A stretch of DNA of 64,000 nucleotides, taken from NCBI RefSeq assembly GCF_039822625.1, contig NZ_JBDLLG010000020.1, forward strand, positions 41,544-105,543, read 5' to 3'. The notes beneath the pieces are model-generated. The model searched no databases. It saw nothing but the letters and a program-made list of their open reading frames with translations, and was not told the DNA's origin. Within the stretch, counting starts at the first letter, position 1. Every line of letters begins with the position of its first letter. This document shows positions 24,442 to 32,733 of the stretch, piece after piece. This DNA comes from Marinimicrobium locisalis (GTDB taxonomy: Bacteria > Pseudomonadota > Gammaproteobacteria > Pseudomonadales > Cellvibrionaceae). The translations under genes were made by a program, and so were the position numbers.

Positions 24442-24906
24442 GTGAATAAACAGGATAAGAGCGTCATCGGTTGGCGGGAGTGGGTACGACTGCCCGCTCT
24501 GGGCCAGGCGGTGATCAAGGCTAAGATCGACACCGGGGCGCGCACCAGCGCGCTGCACGCGTATTTCGTTGAGCCCTTCGAGCTGGAGGGGCGTACTTGG
24601 GTGCGGTTTGGCCTGCACCCGCGTCAGAAAGACACCGAGATGCAAATTGAGTGCGAGGCCCCGGTCATTGACCAGCGTCGAGTGACCGATTCCGGTGGCC
24701 ACGTGGAAATGCGCTACGTGATCGCCACGACCCTGGTCCTGGGGGGCGAAGCTTACGAGGCGGAGGTCACGCTGACCGATCGGGAAAACATGTTATTTCG
24801 TATGCTCTTGGGCCGGGGTGCGCTGAAACCCCGTTTCCTGGTGGACAGCGACGAGTCGTTTGTACTCGGCGGCGATAAATATCAGCCGCCGGGGGAGTCC
24901 TCCTAA
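24442..24906 (+). CDS. Retropepsin-like protease of the RimK-associated (RimB/PF05618) family
   Basis: 154 residues. Annotated in many genomes as an ATP-dependent zinc protease, but the visible motifs are those of aspartic proteases: KIDTGARTSALHA carries D-T-G-A and LFRMLLGRGALK resembles the retropepsin LLGR segment. No HExxH zinc motif is present. GTG at 24442 preferred (GAGGA six bases upstream) over GTG at 24424. It sits 102 bp before rimK and is followed by a deacylase, so it probably takes part in RimK-linked protein modification. The target is unknown. Confidence 0.85.
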   Translation: MNKQDKSVIGWREWVRLPALGQAVIKAKIDTGARTSALHAYFVEPFELEGRTWVRFGLHPRQKDTEMQIECEAPVIDQRRVTDSGGHVEMRYVIATTLVLGGEAYEAEVTLTDRENMLFRMLLGRGALKPRFLVDSDESFVLGGDKYQPPGESS

Positions 24907-25008
24907 GCCGTGGCTGACGCAACGAGACCCTAGGAATCGCTGTCCTACGAACCGATCTCCTACAAACTATAGTCTTACACACCATTGTAAGGAATCATTG
25001 GATACTCT

Positions 25009-25914
25009 ATGAAAATTGCCATTCTCTCGCGCAACCGCCGCCTGTATTCCACCCGTCGGCTGATTGAGGCCGCCGAGCAACGCGGTCATGAAGTCCATGT
25101 GCTCGACTTTTTAAAGTGCTACATGGACATTACTCCCTCCCACCCCAGTATCTGGTACAAGGGGACCAAGCTTGAGGGCTATGATGCGATCATTCCGCGC
25201 ATCGGTGCCTCCGTCACCCACTACGGTCTGGCGGTGATTCGCCAGTTTGAAATGATGGGCGTTTACTGCCTGACCGAGTCAGTGGCCCTGGGTCGCTCCC
25301 GGGATAAACTGCGGGCCATGCAGCTTTTCTCTCGCAAGGGGCTGGGCATGCCCAGCACGAGTTTCGCTTACCAGGTGCACAACACCAAGGACCTGATCAA
25401 GCTGGTCGGTGGTGCTCCCCTCGTGGTTAAACTCTGTGAAGGGACTCAGGGGCGCGGCGTGGTCCTGGCCGAAACCGCCAAGGCCGCCGAAAGTGTGATT
25501 GAGGCCTTCCGGGAGCTGCGCGCCGAGTTTTTGGTGCAGGAGTTCATCAAGGAGGCCGGCGGCAGTGACATCCGGGCCCTGGTGATCGGCACCAAAGTGG
25601 TGGCCGCCATGCAGCGCACCGCCATGGACGGGGAATTTCGCTCCAACCTGCACCGGGGGGGCAGCGCCCAGTTGATCAAGCTGACCCCGAGCGAGCGGGC
25701 AACCGCCGTCAAGGCCGCCCAGACCATGGGGCTGAACGTGGCCGGTGTCGATCTGTTGCGCTCCAGTCGCGGGCCGTTATTGATGGAAGTCAACTCCTCT
25801 CCCGGCTTGGAAGGGATCGAGGGCGCGACACAGAAGGACGTGGCGGGTTTTATTATTAAGTATGTGGAAGAGAACGCCAAGCCCCACAAAACCCGCACCC
25901 GAGGCAAAGGCTAG
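25009..25914 (+). CDS. rimK: ATP-grasp glutamate ligase RimK
   Basis: Adds glutamate residues to the C terminus of ribosomal protein S6 in bacteria studied so far, which alters ribosome composition and translation output. 301 residues, standard length. Starts MKIAILSRNRRLYSTRRLIEAAEQRGHEV. ATP-grasp motifs are VVKLCEGTQGRGVVLAE, FLVQEFIKEAGGSDIRALV and the metal-binding GVDLLRSSRGPLLMEVNSSPGLEGIE. Neighbours are the retropepsin-like gene upstream and a zinc deacylase 12 bp downstream. Confidence 0.96.
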   Translation: MKIAILSRNRRLYSTRRLIEAAEQRGHEVHVLDFLKCYMDITPSHPSIWYKGTKLEGYDAIIPRIGASVTHYGLAVIRQFEMMGVYCLTESVALGRSRDKLRAMQLFSRKGLGMPSTSFAYQVHNTKDLIKLVGGAPLVVKLCEGTQGRGVVLAETAKAAESVIEAFRELRAEFLVQEFIKEAGGSDIRALVIGTKVVAAMQRTAMDGEFRSNLHRGGSAQLIKLTPSERATAVKAAQTMGLNVAGVDLLRSSRGPLLMEVNSSPGLEGIEGATQKDVAGFIIKYVEENAKPHKTRTRGKG

Positions 25915-25926
25915 AGAGGCACTCCT

Positions 25927-27054
25927 GTGACTGACGACGTTGGGTCAAGCGAGGGGGCGAAAGCGCCCCGCGCGACCTCGAAAAAGGCGCGCGAGAAAAA
26001 CCGCACGCTGGAAATCGGAGGCGTAAAGATCGCCCCCGGGCAGAGCGCTTCTGTCGACCTGCCCCTGGCGGCCATGTACACCCACTCGAATGTGGAGCTG
26101 ACGGTGCATGTCATCAATGGCCGCCGCCCGGGCCCCTGTCTGTTTGTTTGTGCGGCCATTCATGGCGATGAGCTTAACGGCGTGGACATTATTCGCCGCT
26201 TGCTGGACTACAAGCAGCTCAATCAGTTGCGAGGCACGCTGCTGGCCATTCCGGTGGTGAACGTCCACGGTTTTCTCAACCAGTCCCGCTATCTACCGGA
26301 CGGGCGAGACCTCAACCGCAGCTTCCCCGGCAGTGAACGCGGCTCGCTGGCCGGACGGGTGGCGAGCACCTTTGTTCGGGACATTCTCAAACACTGTACC
26401 CACGGTATTGATTTACATACCGGCGCGCGCCACCGCAGCAACCTGCCGCAAATTCGCGCGGATTTGAGCCAGGAGGAAACCCGTAACCTGGCGATGCAGT
26501 TCGGCACCCCAGTGGTGCTGGATGCGAAGCTTCGCGATGGCTCGCTTCGGGAAACAGCCTCGGATATGGGCATTCCCCTCTTGTTGTACGAGGCCGGGGA
26601 GGCATTGCGTTTCGATGAGCTGTGCATTCGCGCGGGCGCCCGCGGCATTTTGAATGTGATGCGGGAGCTGAAAATGCTCCCGGCCCGCAAGCGGGCGGCG
26701 AAGGTGCACGAAGCGGTGATTGCCGATGACAGCCGCTGGGTGCGTGCGCCGCTCAGTGGCGTGATGCGCACCCGTGCGCAACTGGGCGCGCGTGTGAAGA
26801 AGGGCGAGGTGCTCGGCATTATTGCCGACCCGCTGGGGTTGAATGAGTCTCCGGTATTGGCGCCGGACGAAGCCATTGTGATTGGCTCGACGAACTTGCC
26901 TTTGGTTCACGAGGGGGAAGCGCTCTTTCACTTGGCCAGTTTCAAACGCCAAACCGGTCAGGTCGCCAATGAACTTCAAGGCTTCCACGAACGCTTCAGC
27001 AGCCAAGAAGAAGAGCCGTTCTTCATTGGTTGGGATGATTCTCTCGAAAATTAA
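25927..27054 (+). CDS. AstE/aspartoacylase-family zinc deacylase linked to RimK
   Basis: 375 residues. The zinc carboxypeptidase-like domain has AAIHGDELNG (H-x-x-E zinc ligands), the substrate loop GRDLNRSFPG, GIDLHTGA (third zinc ligand) and a catalytic Glu in LLYEAGEALRF. A C-terminal lipoyl-like barrel begins near VRAPLSGVMRTRAQLGARVKKGEVLG. GTG start, 12 bp after rimK, so surely co-transcribed. Family members remove acyl or amidated groups; in this context an attractive inference is removal or trimming of RimK-added groups, but the substrate is not shown by sequence. A basic N-terminal extension (~25 residues) is unconserved-looking. Confidence 0.85.
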   Translation: MTDDVGSSEGAKAPRATSKKAREKNRTLEIGGVKIAPGQSASVDLPLAAMYTHSNVELTVHVINGRRPGPCLFVCAAIHGDELNGVDIIRRLLDYKQLNQLRGTLLAIPVVNVHGFLNQSRYLPDGRDLNRSFPGSERGSLAGRVASTFVRDILKHCTHGIDLHTGARHRSNLPQIRADLSQEETRNLAMQFGTPVVLDAKLRDGSLRETASDMGIPLLLYEAGEALRFDELCIRAGARGILNVMRELKMLPARKRAAKVHEAVIADDSRWVRAPLSGVMRTRAQLGARVKKGEVLGIIADPLGLNESPVLAPDEAIVIGSTNLPLVHEGEALFHLASFKRQTGQVANELQGFHERFSSQEEEPFFIGWDDSLEN

Positions 27055-27105
27055 CGGTCCAGCTTGTGTGGGGGTGGGAGCCTTTTAGAAAGACCGGTCT
27101 CGCTA

Positions 27106-27195
27106 TCGGGGGCTTTGTTTTCAAAACACATAAATCCATCCATGGAGCTCCCTCACTTCATCCCTGAAGTGAGGGTTTGAAAACAAAGCCCCCGA
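27106..27195. repeat. Palindromic element, copy 1 (conserved core inside 20-bp perfect arms)
   Basis: Outer arms at 27106-27125 and 27176-27195 are a perfect 20-bp inverted repeat (begins TCGGGGGCTTTG). They enclose a ~50-bp core with its own perfect 11-bp hairpin (CCCTCACTTCA / TGAAGTGAGGG at 27150-27160 and 27165-27175). The core, read in reverse complement, is nearly the same as that of copy 2 about 120 bp away, while the arms differ. It lies ~50 bp after the deacylase stop. Confidence 0.9.
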
Positions 27196-27306
27196 CATCG
27201 AGCCCTCGTTGGAGCCATCAAGCCCTTCCTCTGTAAGAACCCTTCGCCGGTTCGATAGGGATGGTGAGGTTACACGCCGCTAGAATTTACTTCAGAGGGG
27301 ACGGTG

Positions 27307-27397
27307 CCGGGTAGGGTTTTCTCAAACCCTCACTTCAGGGACGAAGTGAGGGAGCTACAGGGACGTATTCATCGCGTTTTGAGAAAACCCTACCCGG
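27307..27397. repeat. Palindromic element, copy 2 (same core, different arms)
   Basis: Arms at 27307-27326 and 27378-27397 are a perfect 20-bp inverted repeat (begins CCGGGTAGGGTT). The 51-bp core begins with CCCTCACTTCAGGG, a hairpin repeated in copy 1 on the opposite strand, and continues GAGCTACAGGGACG where copy 1 has GAGCTCCATGGATG. Copies are therefore inverted relative to each other. It ends 59 bp before the stop of the GGDEF-EAL gene. The remaining gap sequence (27055-27456) holds no ORF that I can support. Confidence 0.9.
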
Positions 27398-27456
27398 TAG
27401 CGGCCCCGAACTTTCTACGAAGTGGCCGTCAAGCTTACGAAGGAAGGTGTTAGAAA

Positions 27457-29748
27457 TCAGGCAAGGGCATTAAGCTTAACGACATTCCCGTCAAACGAAA
27501 AATGTCCTCCCACAAAACGGCTCTCGAACTGGCGGGCCGAGAGCGGCTTGGAGAACAAAAAACCCTGGCCCTGGTCACAGCCCTCGTCACACAACCAATC
27601 TGCTTGGGCCGGCTTTTCAACGCCTTCGGCCACCACCGCCAGCTGCATATTGTGCGCCAGCCCGATAATCGACTTCGCGATGGCCGCATCATTCGGGTCG
27701 CTCTGGATATCGTGGATAAAACTGCTGTCGATCTTCAACTTCTGAATCGGGAAACGCTTCAGATACGCCAGGGACGAATAACCGGTGCCGAAGTCATCAA
27801 TCGCCAGAAACAGCCCCATCTGATTGAGCTGCTTTAATTGATTGATCGTCTCGCCGGCGTGCTCCATCGCGCAGCTTTCGGTAATCTCCAGCTCCAGACA
27901 CTCCGGGGGTAGGCCGGTATCGCGCAGAATTTTCTCCACCTTCTCGGGGAAGTTGCGCTGGCGGAACTGACGAGGCGATAGGTTGACCGCCACGCGGCCG
28001 ACCTGCTTGCCCGAATCCAGCCAGAGCTTTTGCTGTCGGCAGGCTTCGTGCAATACCCATTCACCGATGGGGGCGATTAACCCGGTCTCCTCGGCCAAGG
28101 GAATAAAGTGCGCGGGGGAGACCAGACCGCGCTCCGGGTGTTGCCAGCGCACCAGTGCTTCGGCCCCCATCAACTCGCCGGTTCTCAAATCCACTTGTGG
28201 CTGGTAATGCAAAATCAGCTGGTTTTGTTCCACCGCCCGGCGCAGGTCGTTTTCCAGCAGCAGGTAATTGACCGCCGTGGCGCTCATGCCCTTGGTGTAG
28301 AATTGGCAGTTGTTTTTACCGGCTTCCTTCGCCTTATACATGGCGATGTCGGCGTTCTTTAGCAACTCGTCGGTGTCCAGGCCGTCATCCGGATAAACGC
28401 TCACGCCGATGCTGACGGTGGTGGTAATTTCATGGCCGGCGATTTCCAGTGGACGGGCCAGGGTCACCAGCAGCTTGTTGGCGATGAAGACCACGTCCTC
28501 CATGTCGTTCACCCCTTCGAGCACCACCACGAATTCGTCACCGCCCAGGCGGGCCACGGTGTCCATATCCCGCACGCCTTCATTCAGGCGCATGGCGATG
28601 GCCTTAAGCAACAGGTCGCCGGAGTCGTGGCCGAGGGAGTCGTTGATGTTTTTGAAACGGTCAATATCCAGCAGCATTAACGCCAGCTTGCCATTGGTGC
28701 GCCGGGTGCGGGCCAGGCCATGGTAAAGGCGGTCGTAAAAAAGGGAGCGGTTGGGCAGGGCAGTGAGCGAGTCATGGAAGGCCATGTAGTTCAGGCGCGA
28801 CTGCTGCTCGCGCAGGGCGTTTTCCGCCAGCTTGCGCTCGGAGATATCGGTACAGATGGTGCAGACCCCGAACACATCCCCGTTGGGGTTGCGCAGGGGG
28901 AATTTCACCATCAGGTAGGTGTGCAGGGTGCCGTCCTTGTGCATCAGGTCCAGCTCGCTCTCGAAGGTCTGCTGCTTATCCGTGGTGGCCAGGTCGATGT
29001 CCCAAAGCGTTTGGGCAGTTTCCTTGGGATAAACGTCGAACACATTCTTACCCACAAAACCTTGTTCATCGACGTTTTGCAGCTGTTTATAGTGTTCGCT
29101 GGCCAGCACCACATTGCCGTGCAGGTCTTTTACTGAGATTAGCGCGGGAGAGTGATCCAAAATGGCATGCAGGTAGGTTTCGCTCGCCCACAAGGCCTGC
29201 TCTGCCAGGCGATGACGTTCGCTCTGCTCGTCGTGACGCCACATCTCAATAATCTGGCGCGCCAGCAGGCCGCTGAAAGCCCAGACGGTATCCAGCTCTT
29301 GGACACTGGTTTCCAGTAGGGGCAGCTCTTCCCGGCTTTCCAGGTAGAACGCGGCAATGGGGCGGTTGTGTTCGAATATCGGGTAAAGGTAGGCCGAGCG
29401 CACCCCCTTGGGCACGATATCGTGGCCGACGCGCACAATGGCGGAGTGGTCCAGCACTATGCATCGACCTTCTCTAAAGGCCCGTTCGATTTGGTTATGG
29501 GGGAAGCCTTTGAGCGTCTGCAGGGCGGTGGTGAGGGTGTCTGCTTTCGTGCGCCCGAGGGGGTCGAGTTGGGCAATGGACTCGACAAACAGCCGCTGGT
29601 CTCGCTCGATGATTAGGGCGGCACGGGTGATGGTGGGCTTGGTCATCACCAGCTTCACCAAACGTTCGGCGATTTGTTCGTGGTTCAGGTCGGTGAACAG
29701 TTTTTGGAATCGCTGGATCAGCTCAACCGCTGTAAGTCTCGTCTGCAT
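27457..29748 (-). CDS. Cyclic-di-GMP signalling protein with GAF, PAS, GGDEF and EAL domains
   Basis: 763 residues, soluble, no membrane segment. Order: GAF-like domain (~15-175), PAS (~190-310, SETYLHAILDHSPALISVKDLHGN), GGDEF (~325-485) and EAL (~500-745). The GGDEF motif is intact near residue 401, with the product-inhibition site RDMD exactly five residues before it. The EAL half has EALVRW, the EITESCAME segment and DDFGTGYSSL, so both cyclase and phosphodiesterase could be active. The sensed signal is unknown. It converges with the RimK cluster across the palindromic repeats. RimK in Pseudomonas is reported to respond to c-di-GMP, which makes the adjacency suggestive. Confidence 0.93.
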   Translation of the reverse strand: MQTRLTAVELIQRFQKLFTDLNHEQIAERLVKLVMTKPTITRAALIIERDQRLFVESIAQLDPLGRTKADTLTTALQTLKGFPHNQIERAFREGRCIVLDHSAIVRVGHDIVPKGVRSAYLYPIFEHNRPIAAFYLESREELPLLETSVQELDTVWAFSGLLARQIIEMWRHDEQSERHRLAEQALWASETYLHAILDHSPALISVKDLHGNVVLASEHYKQLQNVDEQGFVGKNVFDVYPKETAQTLWDIDLATTDKQQTFESELDLMHKDGTLHTYLMVKFPLRNPNGDVFGVCTICTDISERKLAENALREQQSRLNYMAFHDSLTALPNRSLFYDRLYHGLARTRRTNGKLALMLLDIDRFKNINDSLGHDSGDLLLKAIAMRLNEGVRDMDTVARLGGDEFVVVLEGVNDMEDVVFIANKLLVTLARPLEIAGHEITTTVSIGVSVYPDDGLDTDELLKNADIAMYKAKEAGKNNCQFYTKGMSATAVNYLLLENDLRRAVEQNQLILHYQPQVDLRTGELMGAEALVRWQHPERGLVSPAHFIPLAEETGLIAPIGEWVLHEACRQQKLWLDSGKQVGRVAVNLSPRQFRQRNFPEKVEKILRDTGLPPECLELEITESCAMEHAGETINQLKQLNQMGLFLAIDDFGTGYSSLAYLKRFPIQKLKIDSSFIHDIQSDPNDAAIAKSIIGLAHNMQLAVVAEGVEKPAQADWLCDEGCDQGQGFLFSKPLSARQFESRFVGGHFSFDGNVVKLNALA

Positions 29749-30082
29749 AGTCGCCCAGTCCGGGTGGTTTTATGGCTAACATTGAACGCAGCCTTCTGTT
29801 ATCGCCGGGGCTGGTATCAAATCCTTGTAAAGGCGCTCTCAGCGCTCGGAAGGTCCTTTATTTTTGTGTTAACTGCCATAGACGCCAGTTTAATTATTCG
29901 ACCCTTAAGCACTACGCAAGCACTCCCGGTGCGCGTAATCCTCTTAGCATCAGCCGAACGACCTGATGCTAGGGTTATTGTTTTTTGTGATATAAGTCCC
30001 ATCATAAGCTGGTACTGGCGCAAGAATCAAGGTCCTAGCGCCCCCCAGATTGGAACCTCTTAGGGTATGAGAGTGTGTAGGT
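29749..30082. other. Intergenic gap between the GGDEF-EAL gene and hisC
   Basis: 334 bp upstream of the c-di-GMP gene and downstream of hisC (both minus strand). It has one perfect 9-bp hairpin (TAGCATCAG / CTGATGCTA, 29945-29971) followed on the plus strand by GGGTTATTGTTTTTT, terminator-like only in the plus direction. No supported ORF and no c-di-GMP riboswitch consensus were seen. Confidence 0.5.
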
Positions 30083-31144
30083 TTAGGGTAGGAGCGTGTG
30101 GAGGGTCTCCAGTAGGCGGTGCATTTGTCCGTCATCGCCGATGGTGATCCTGAGAAAGCCTTCGATCCGAGGCTTGTTGAAGTACCGTACCAAAATGCGC
30201 GCCTCCCGCAGCTGCTCGGCAAGCTCGGCGGCATCCACGCCCTCGGGGGGCTGGGCGAATAGAAAGTTGGCGGCGGAGGGCATGACGTTGAAGCCGAGCG
30301 CTTGCAGTTGCTCCCGGGTCCATTCCCGGGTGGCGACGATCTTGTCCCGGCACTGGCGGAAGTAGTCCTCATCCTCGAGCGCCACAACGGCGGCGGCCTC
30401 GGCCAGCCGGTCCACCGGGTAGGAGTTGAAGGAGTTTTTGACCCGGTCCAAGGCCTCAATCAAGTCGGGCGCACCCAGGGCGAAACCGAGCCGCAAGCCG
30501 GCGAGCGAGCGGGATTTGGAGAGGGTTTGGCTGACCAGCAGGTTGGGGTAGCGGTCCACCAACCGGGCGGCGCTCTCGGCCCCGAAGTCGACGTAGGCTT
30601 CGTCTATCAGCACCACACTATCGGTATTGCGCTTGAGCAGCGCCTCAATCTCTTCCAGTGGCAGGGCCCGCCCGGTGGGGGCGTTGGGGTTGGGGAAGAT
30701 GATGCCGCCGTTGTCGGCGGGGTACTGCTCGAGTTCGATGCGCAGGTCGTCGGTCAGCGGTTGCCGCTGGGCTTCGATGCCGAACAGGCGGCAGTAGACG
30801 GGATAGAAGCTGTAGCTAATATCGGGGAACAGCAGGGGTTTGCTTTGTTTGAAGAAGGCCATGAAGGCGAAGGCCAGCACTTCGTCGGAGCCGTTTCCGA
30901 CGAAGGTGTTTTCGGGTTTAAGCTGGTAGTAGTCAGCGATGGTTTGTTTAAGCCGGCTGGAGTTGGGGTCGGGGTAGAGCCGCAGTTTGTCCACGGCCTC
31001 GCCGTTGAGCACGTCCCGCACTTTGGGTGAGGGGGGGTAGGGGCTTTCGTTGGTGTTAAGTTTGATCAGCCCTTCGATTTTGGGCTGTTCACCGGGCACG
31101 TAGGGCTCCAGCTGACGAACCAGCTCACTCCAGTAACGCGACAT
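30083..31144 (-). CDS. hisC: Histidinol-phosphate aminotransferase
   Basis: PLP enzyme converting imidazole-acetol phosphate to histidinol phosphate. 353 residues. Substrate segment LIKLNTNESPYPPSPKV, PLP motifs DEAYVDFG and SQTLSKSRSLAGLRLG (Schiff-base Lys), and C-terminal RITIGDDGQM. Start MSRYWSELVRQL (31142-31144) has AAGGT five bases upstream; a longer frame is less likely. It stands alone, away from other his genes, so a role on aromatic amino acids is also possible. Confidence 0.93.
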   Translation of the reverse strand: MSRYWSELVRQLEPYVPGEQPKIEGLIKLNTNESPYPPSPKVRDVLNGEAVDKLRLYPDPNSSRLKQTIADYYQLKPENTFVGNGSDEVLAFAFMAFFKQSKPLLFPDISYSFYPVYCRLFGIEAQRQPLTDDLRIELEQYPADNGGIIFPNPNAPTGRALPLEEIEALLKRNTDSVVLIDEAYVDFGAESAARLVDRYPNLLVSQTLSKSRSLAGLRLGFALGAPDLIEALDRVKNSFNSYPVDRLAEAAAVVALEDEDYFRQCRDKIVATREWTREQLQALGFNVMPSAANFLFAQPPEGVDAAELAEQLREARILVRYFNKPRIEGFLRITIGDDGQMHRLLETLHTLLP

Positions 31145-31305
31145 AAAGACCTTCTTCGGCGTTGGGGTAAAAGCGTCATTATACATGAGGCGGCGCGCTT
31201 CGAGGTTTTTCGGAAAGCCCGGCCTTGGAAGGCTTTACCCCTTCCAAGTCCTCAATGCCAAATTTGACCTCACATCCTGCGTTTTACGCATTGGGGGGTA
31301 ACCGC

Positions 31306-31415
31306 GTAGGGCACGGTAAGGCGTCAGCCGCCACCTGCCACAAAAACCATAACGGTGCGACGGGGTGTGATGGGTGGTAATGGTAGGTGGCGGCTACCGC
31401 CTTACCATACCCTAC
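31306..31415. repeat. REP-like inverted repeat
   Basis: 35-bp arms (31306-31340 and 31381-31415) pair with five mismatches around a 40-bp spacer; they begin GTAGGG and contain GGTAAGGCG and AGCCGCCACCT. This GTAGGG...TAAGGCGGTAGCCGCC type is a common extragenic palindrome in gammaproteobacteria. The rest of the 31145-31523 gap holds a smaller 9-bp hairpin (CTTGGAAGG / CCTTCCAAG, 31224-31248) and no gene. Confidence 0.75.
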
Positions 31416-31523
31416 ACGCACACCCGCTCTCCGCCGGACTTCAATGTCACTCCGCAACCCAACACCAAAACAAACCACCAAACCTCTATAATCCCCCGCA
31501 AGTGTGAATCAAAGGAGCGCCCC

Positions 31524-32726
31524 ATGTTCGAACCCCTGCCCAAACTACCCAACGACCCCATCCTCGGGCTCAGCATCGCCTTTCGCGACGACCCCAACCC
31601 CGACAAAGTCGACCTGGGCGTGGGCGTCTACCGGGACGCCCACGGCATCACCCCCGTCATGGCCGCCGTGCGGGAAGCCGAAGCGCAGCTCCAAAAAAAC
31701 GAAACCACCAAAGCCTACACCCCACCGGCCGGCTACCCCGGCGCCAACGACGCCGTCCAGGCCCTCGCCTTTGGAGAAGGGCACCCGGCCCTGGAGCAAA
31801 AGCGCATCGCCACCGTACAAACCCCCGGCGGCTGCGGCGCACTGCGCCTGGCCGCCGAACTCATCCAACGGGCCCAGCACGGCGCCCGGGTCTGGGTCAG
31901 CACACCCACCTGGGCCAACCACGTACCGCTGCTTGGCAGCGCCGGGTTGGAGCTCAAGGAGTATCCCTACTACGACTTCGAGCGCCACAGCCTCGACTTT
32001 GACGGCATGGTCGCCGCCCTCAAGCAGGTCCCGGCCGGGGACTTGGTGTTGCTGCACGCGTCCTGTCACAACCCCTGCGGTGCCGATCTCTCGCCCGCGC
32101 AGTGGCGCCAAGTGACCGAACTGGCGGCGGAGCGGGGCTTTGTGCCTCTGATCGACATGGCCTACCAGGGTTTTGGGGAAGGGCTGGAAGAAGACGCCTA
32201 CGGTCCTCGACTGATGGCCGAGAAATTACCGGAGGTGATTCTGGCCGTGTCTTTTTCCAAAAACTTCGGCCTCTACCGGGAACGGGCCGGTGCCTTGGCC
32301 GTGGTGGGCGCGGACGCGGGGCAGGCAGAGGCCATCCAGTCCCAGATGCTGAGCGTGGCGCGCGGGCTTTACTCCATGCCTCCGGCCCACGGTAGTGCGT
32401 TGGTGGCCGGTATCTGGCAATCGGAAGAGCTGCGCGGACGCTGGCGGGATGAACTCGCACAGATGCGTGAGCGCATCCAAACCCTGCGCCATGCGTTGGT
32501 GGACTCACTGGGCCAGGCGGTGCCGGGGCGGGATTTCGGTTTTATCGCGCGGGAGCGGGGTATGTTTTCCTTCCTGGGGCTCAGCGAGGCGGAAGTGGCC
32601 CGCATGAAGGCCGACTACAGCATCTATATGACCGATAATAGCCGGGTCAATATTGCGGGCCTGAATCTGGACAAGGTTGATTATGTGAGCGCGGCCATTG
32701 CCGAGGTGACCAAAGGCCGCGTCTAA
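31524..32726 (+). CDS. Aromatic/aspartate aminotransferase (AspC/TyrB type)
   Basis: 400 residues, class-I aminotransferase subgroup I-alpha. Starts MFEPLPKLPNDPILGLS with AAGGAG seven bases upstream; the frame is open for 50 more codons, but through the repeat region. Diagnostic segments: VDLGVGVYRDAHGITPVM, ASCHNPCGADLS, IDMAYQGFG and the PLP lysine in VSFSKNFGLYRERAGAL, all characteristic of AspC/TyrB. It may complete Tyr/Phe/Asp synthesis. Divergent from hisC. Confidence 0.93.
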   Translation: MFEPLPKLPNDPILGLSIAFRDDPNPDKVDLGVGVYRDAHGITPVMAAVREAEAQLQKNETTKAYTPPAGYPGANDAVQALAFGEGHPALEQKRIATVQTPGGCGALRLAAELIQRAQHGARVWVSTPTWANHVPLLGSAGLELKEYPYYDFERHSLDFDGMVAALKQVPAGDLVLLHASCHNPCGADLSPAQWRQVTELAAERGFVPLIDMAYQGFGEGLEEDAYGPRLMAEKLPEVILAVSFSKNFGLYRERAGALAVVGADAGQAEAIQSQMLSVARGLYSMPPAHGSALVAGIWQSEELRGRWRDELAQMRERIQTLRHALVDSLGQAVPGRDFGFIARERGMFSFLGLSEAEVARMKADYSIYMTDNSRVNIAGLNLDKVDYVSAAIAEVTKGRV

Positions 32727-32733
32727 CGGGCTG

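Noticed and set aside
29749..30082. Possible c-di-GMP riboswitch upstream of the GGDEF-EAL gene
   Set aside because: The conserved GEMM core and tetraloop-receptor segments were not found; only an isolated 9-bp hairpin.
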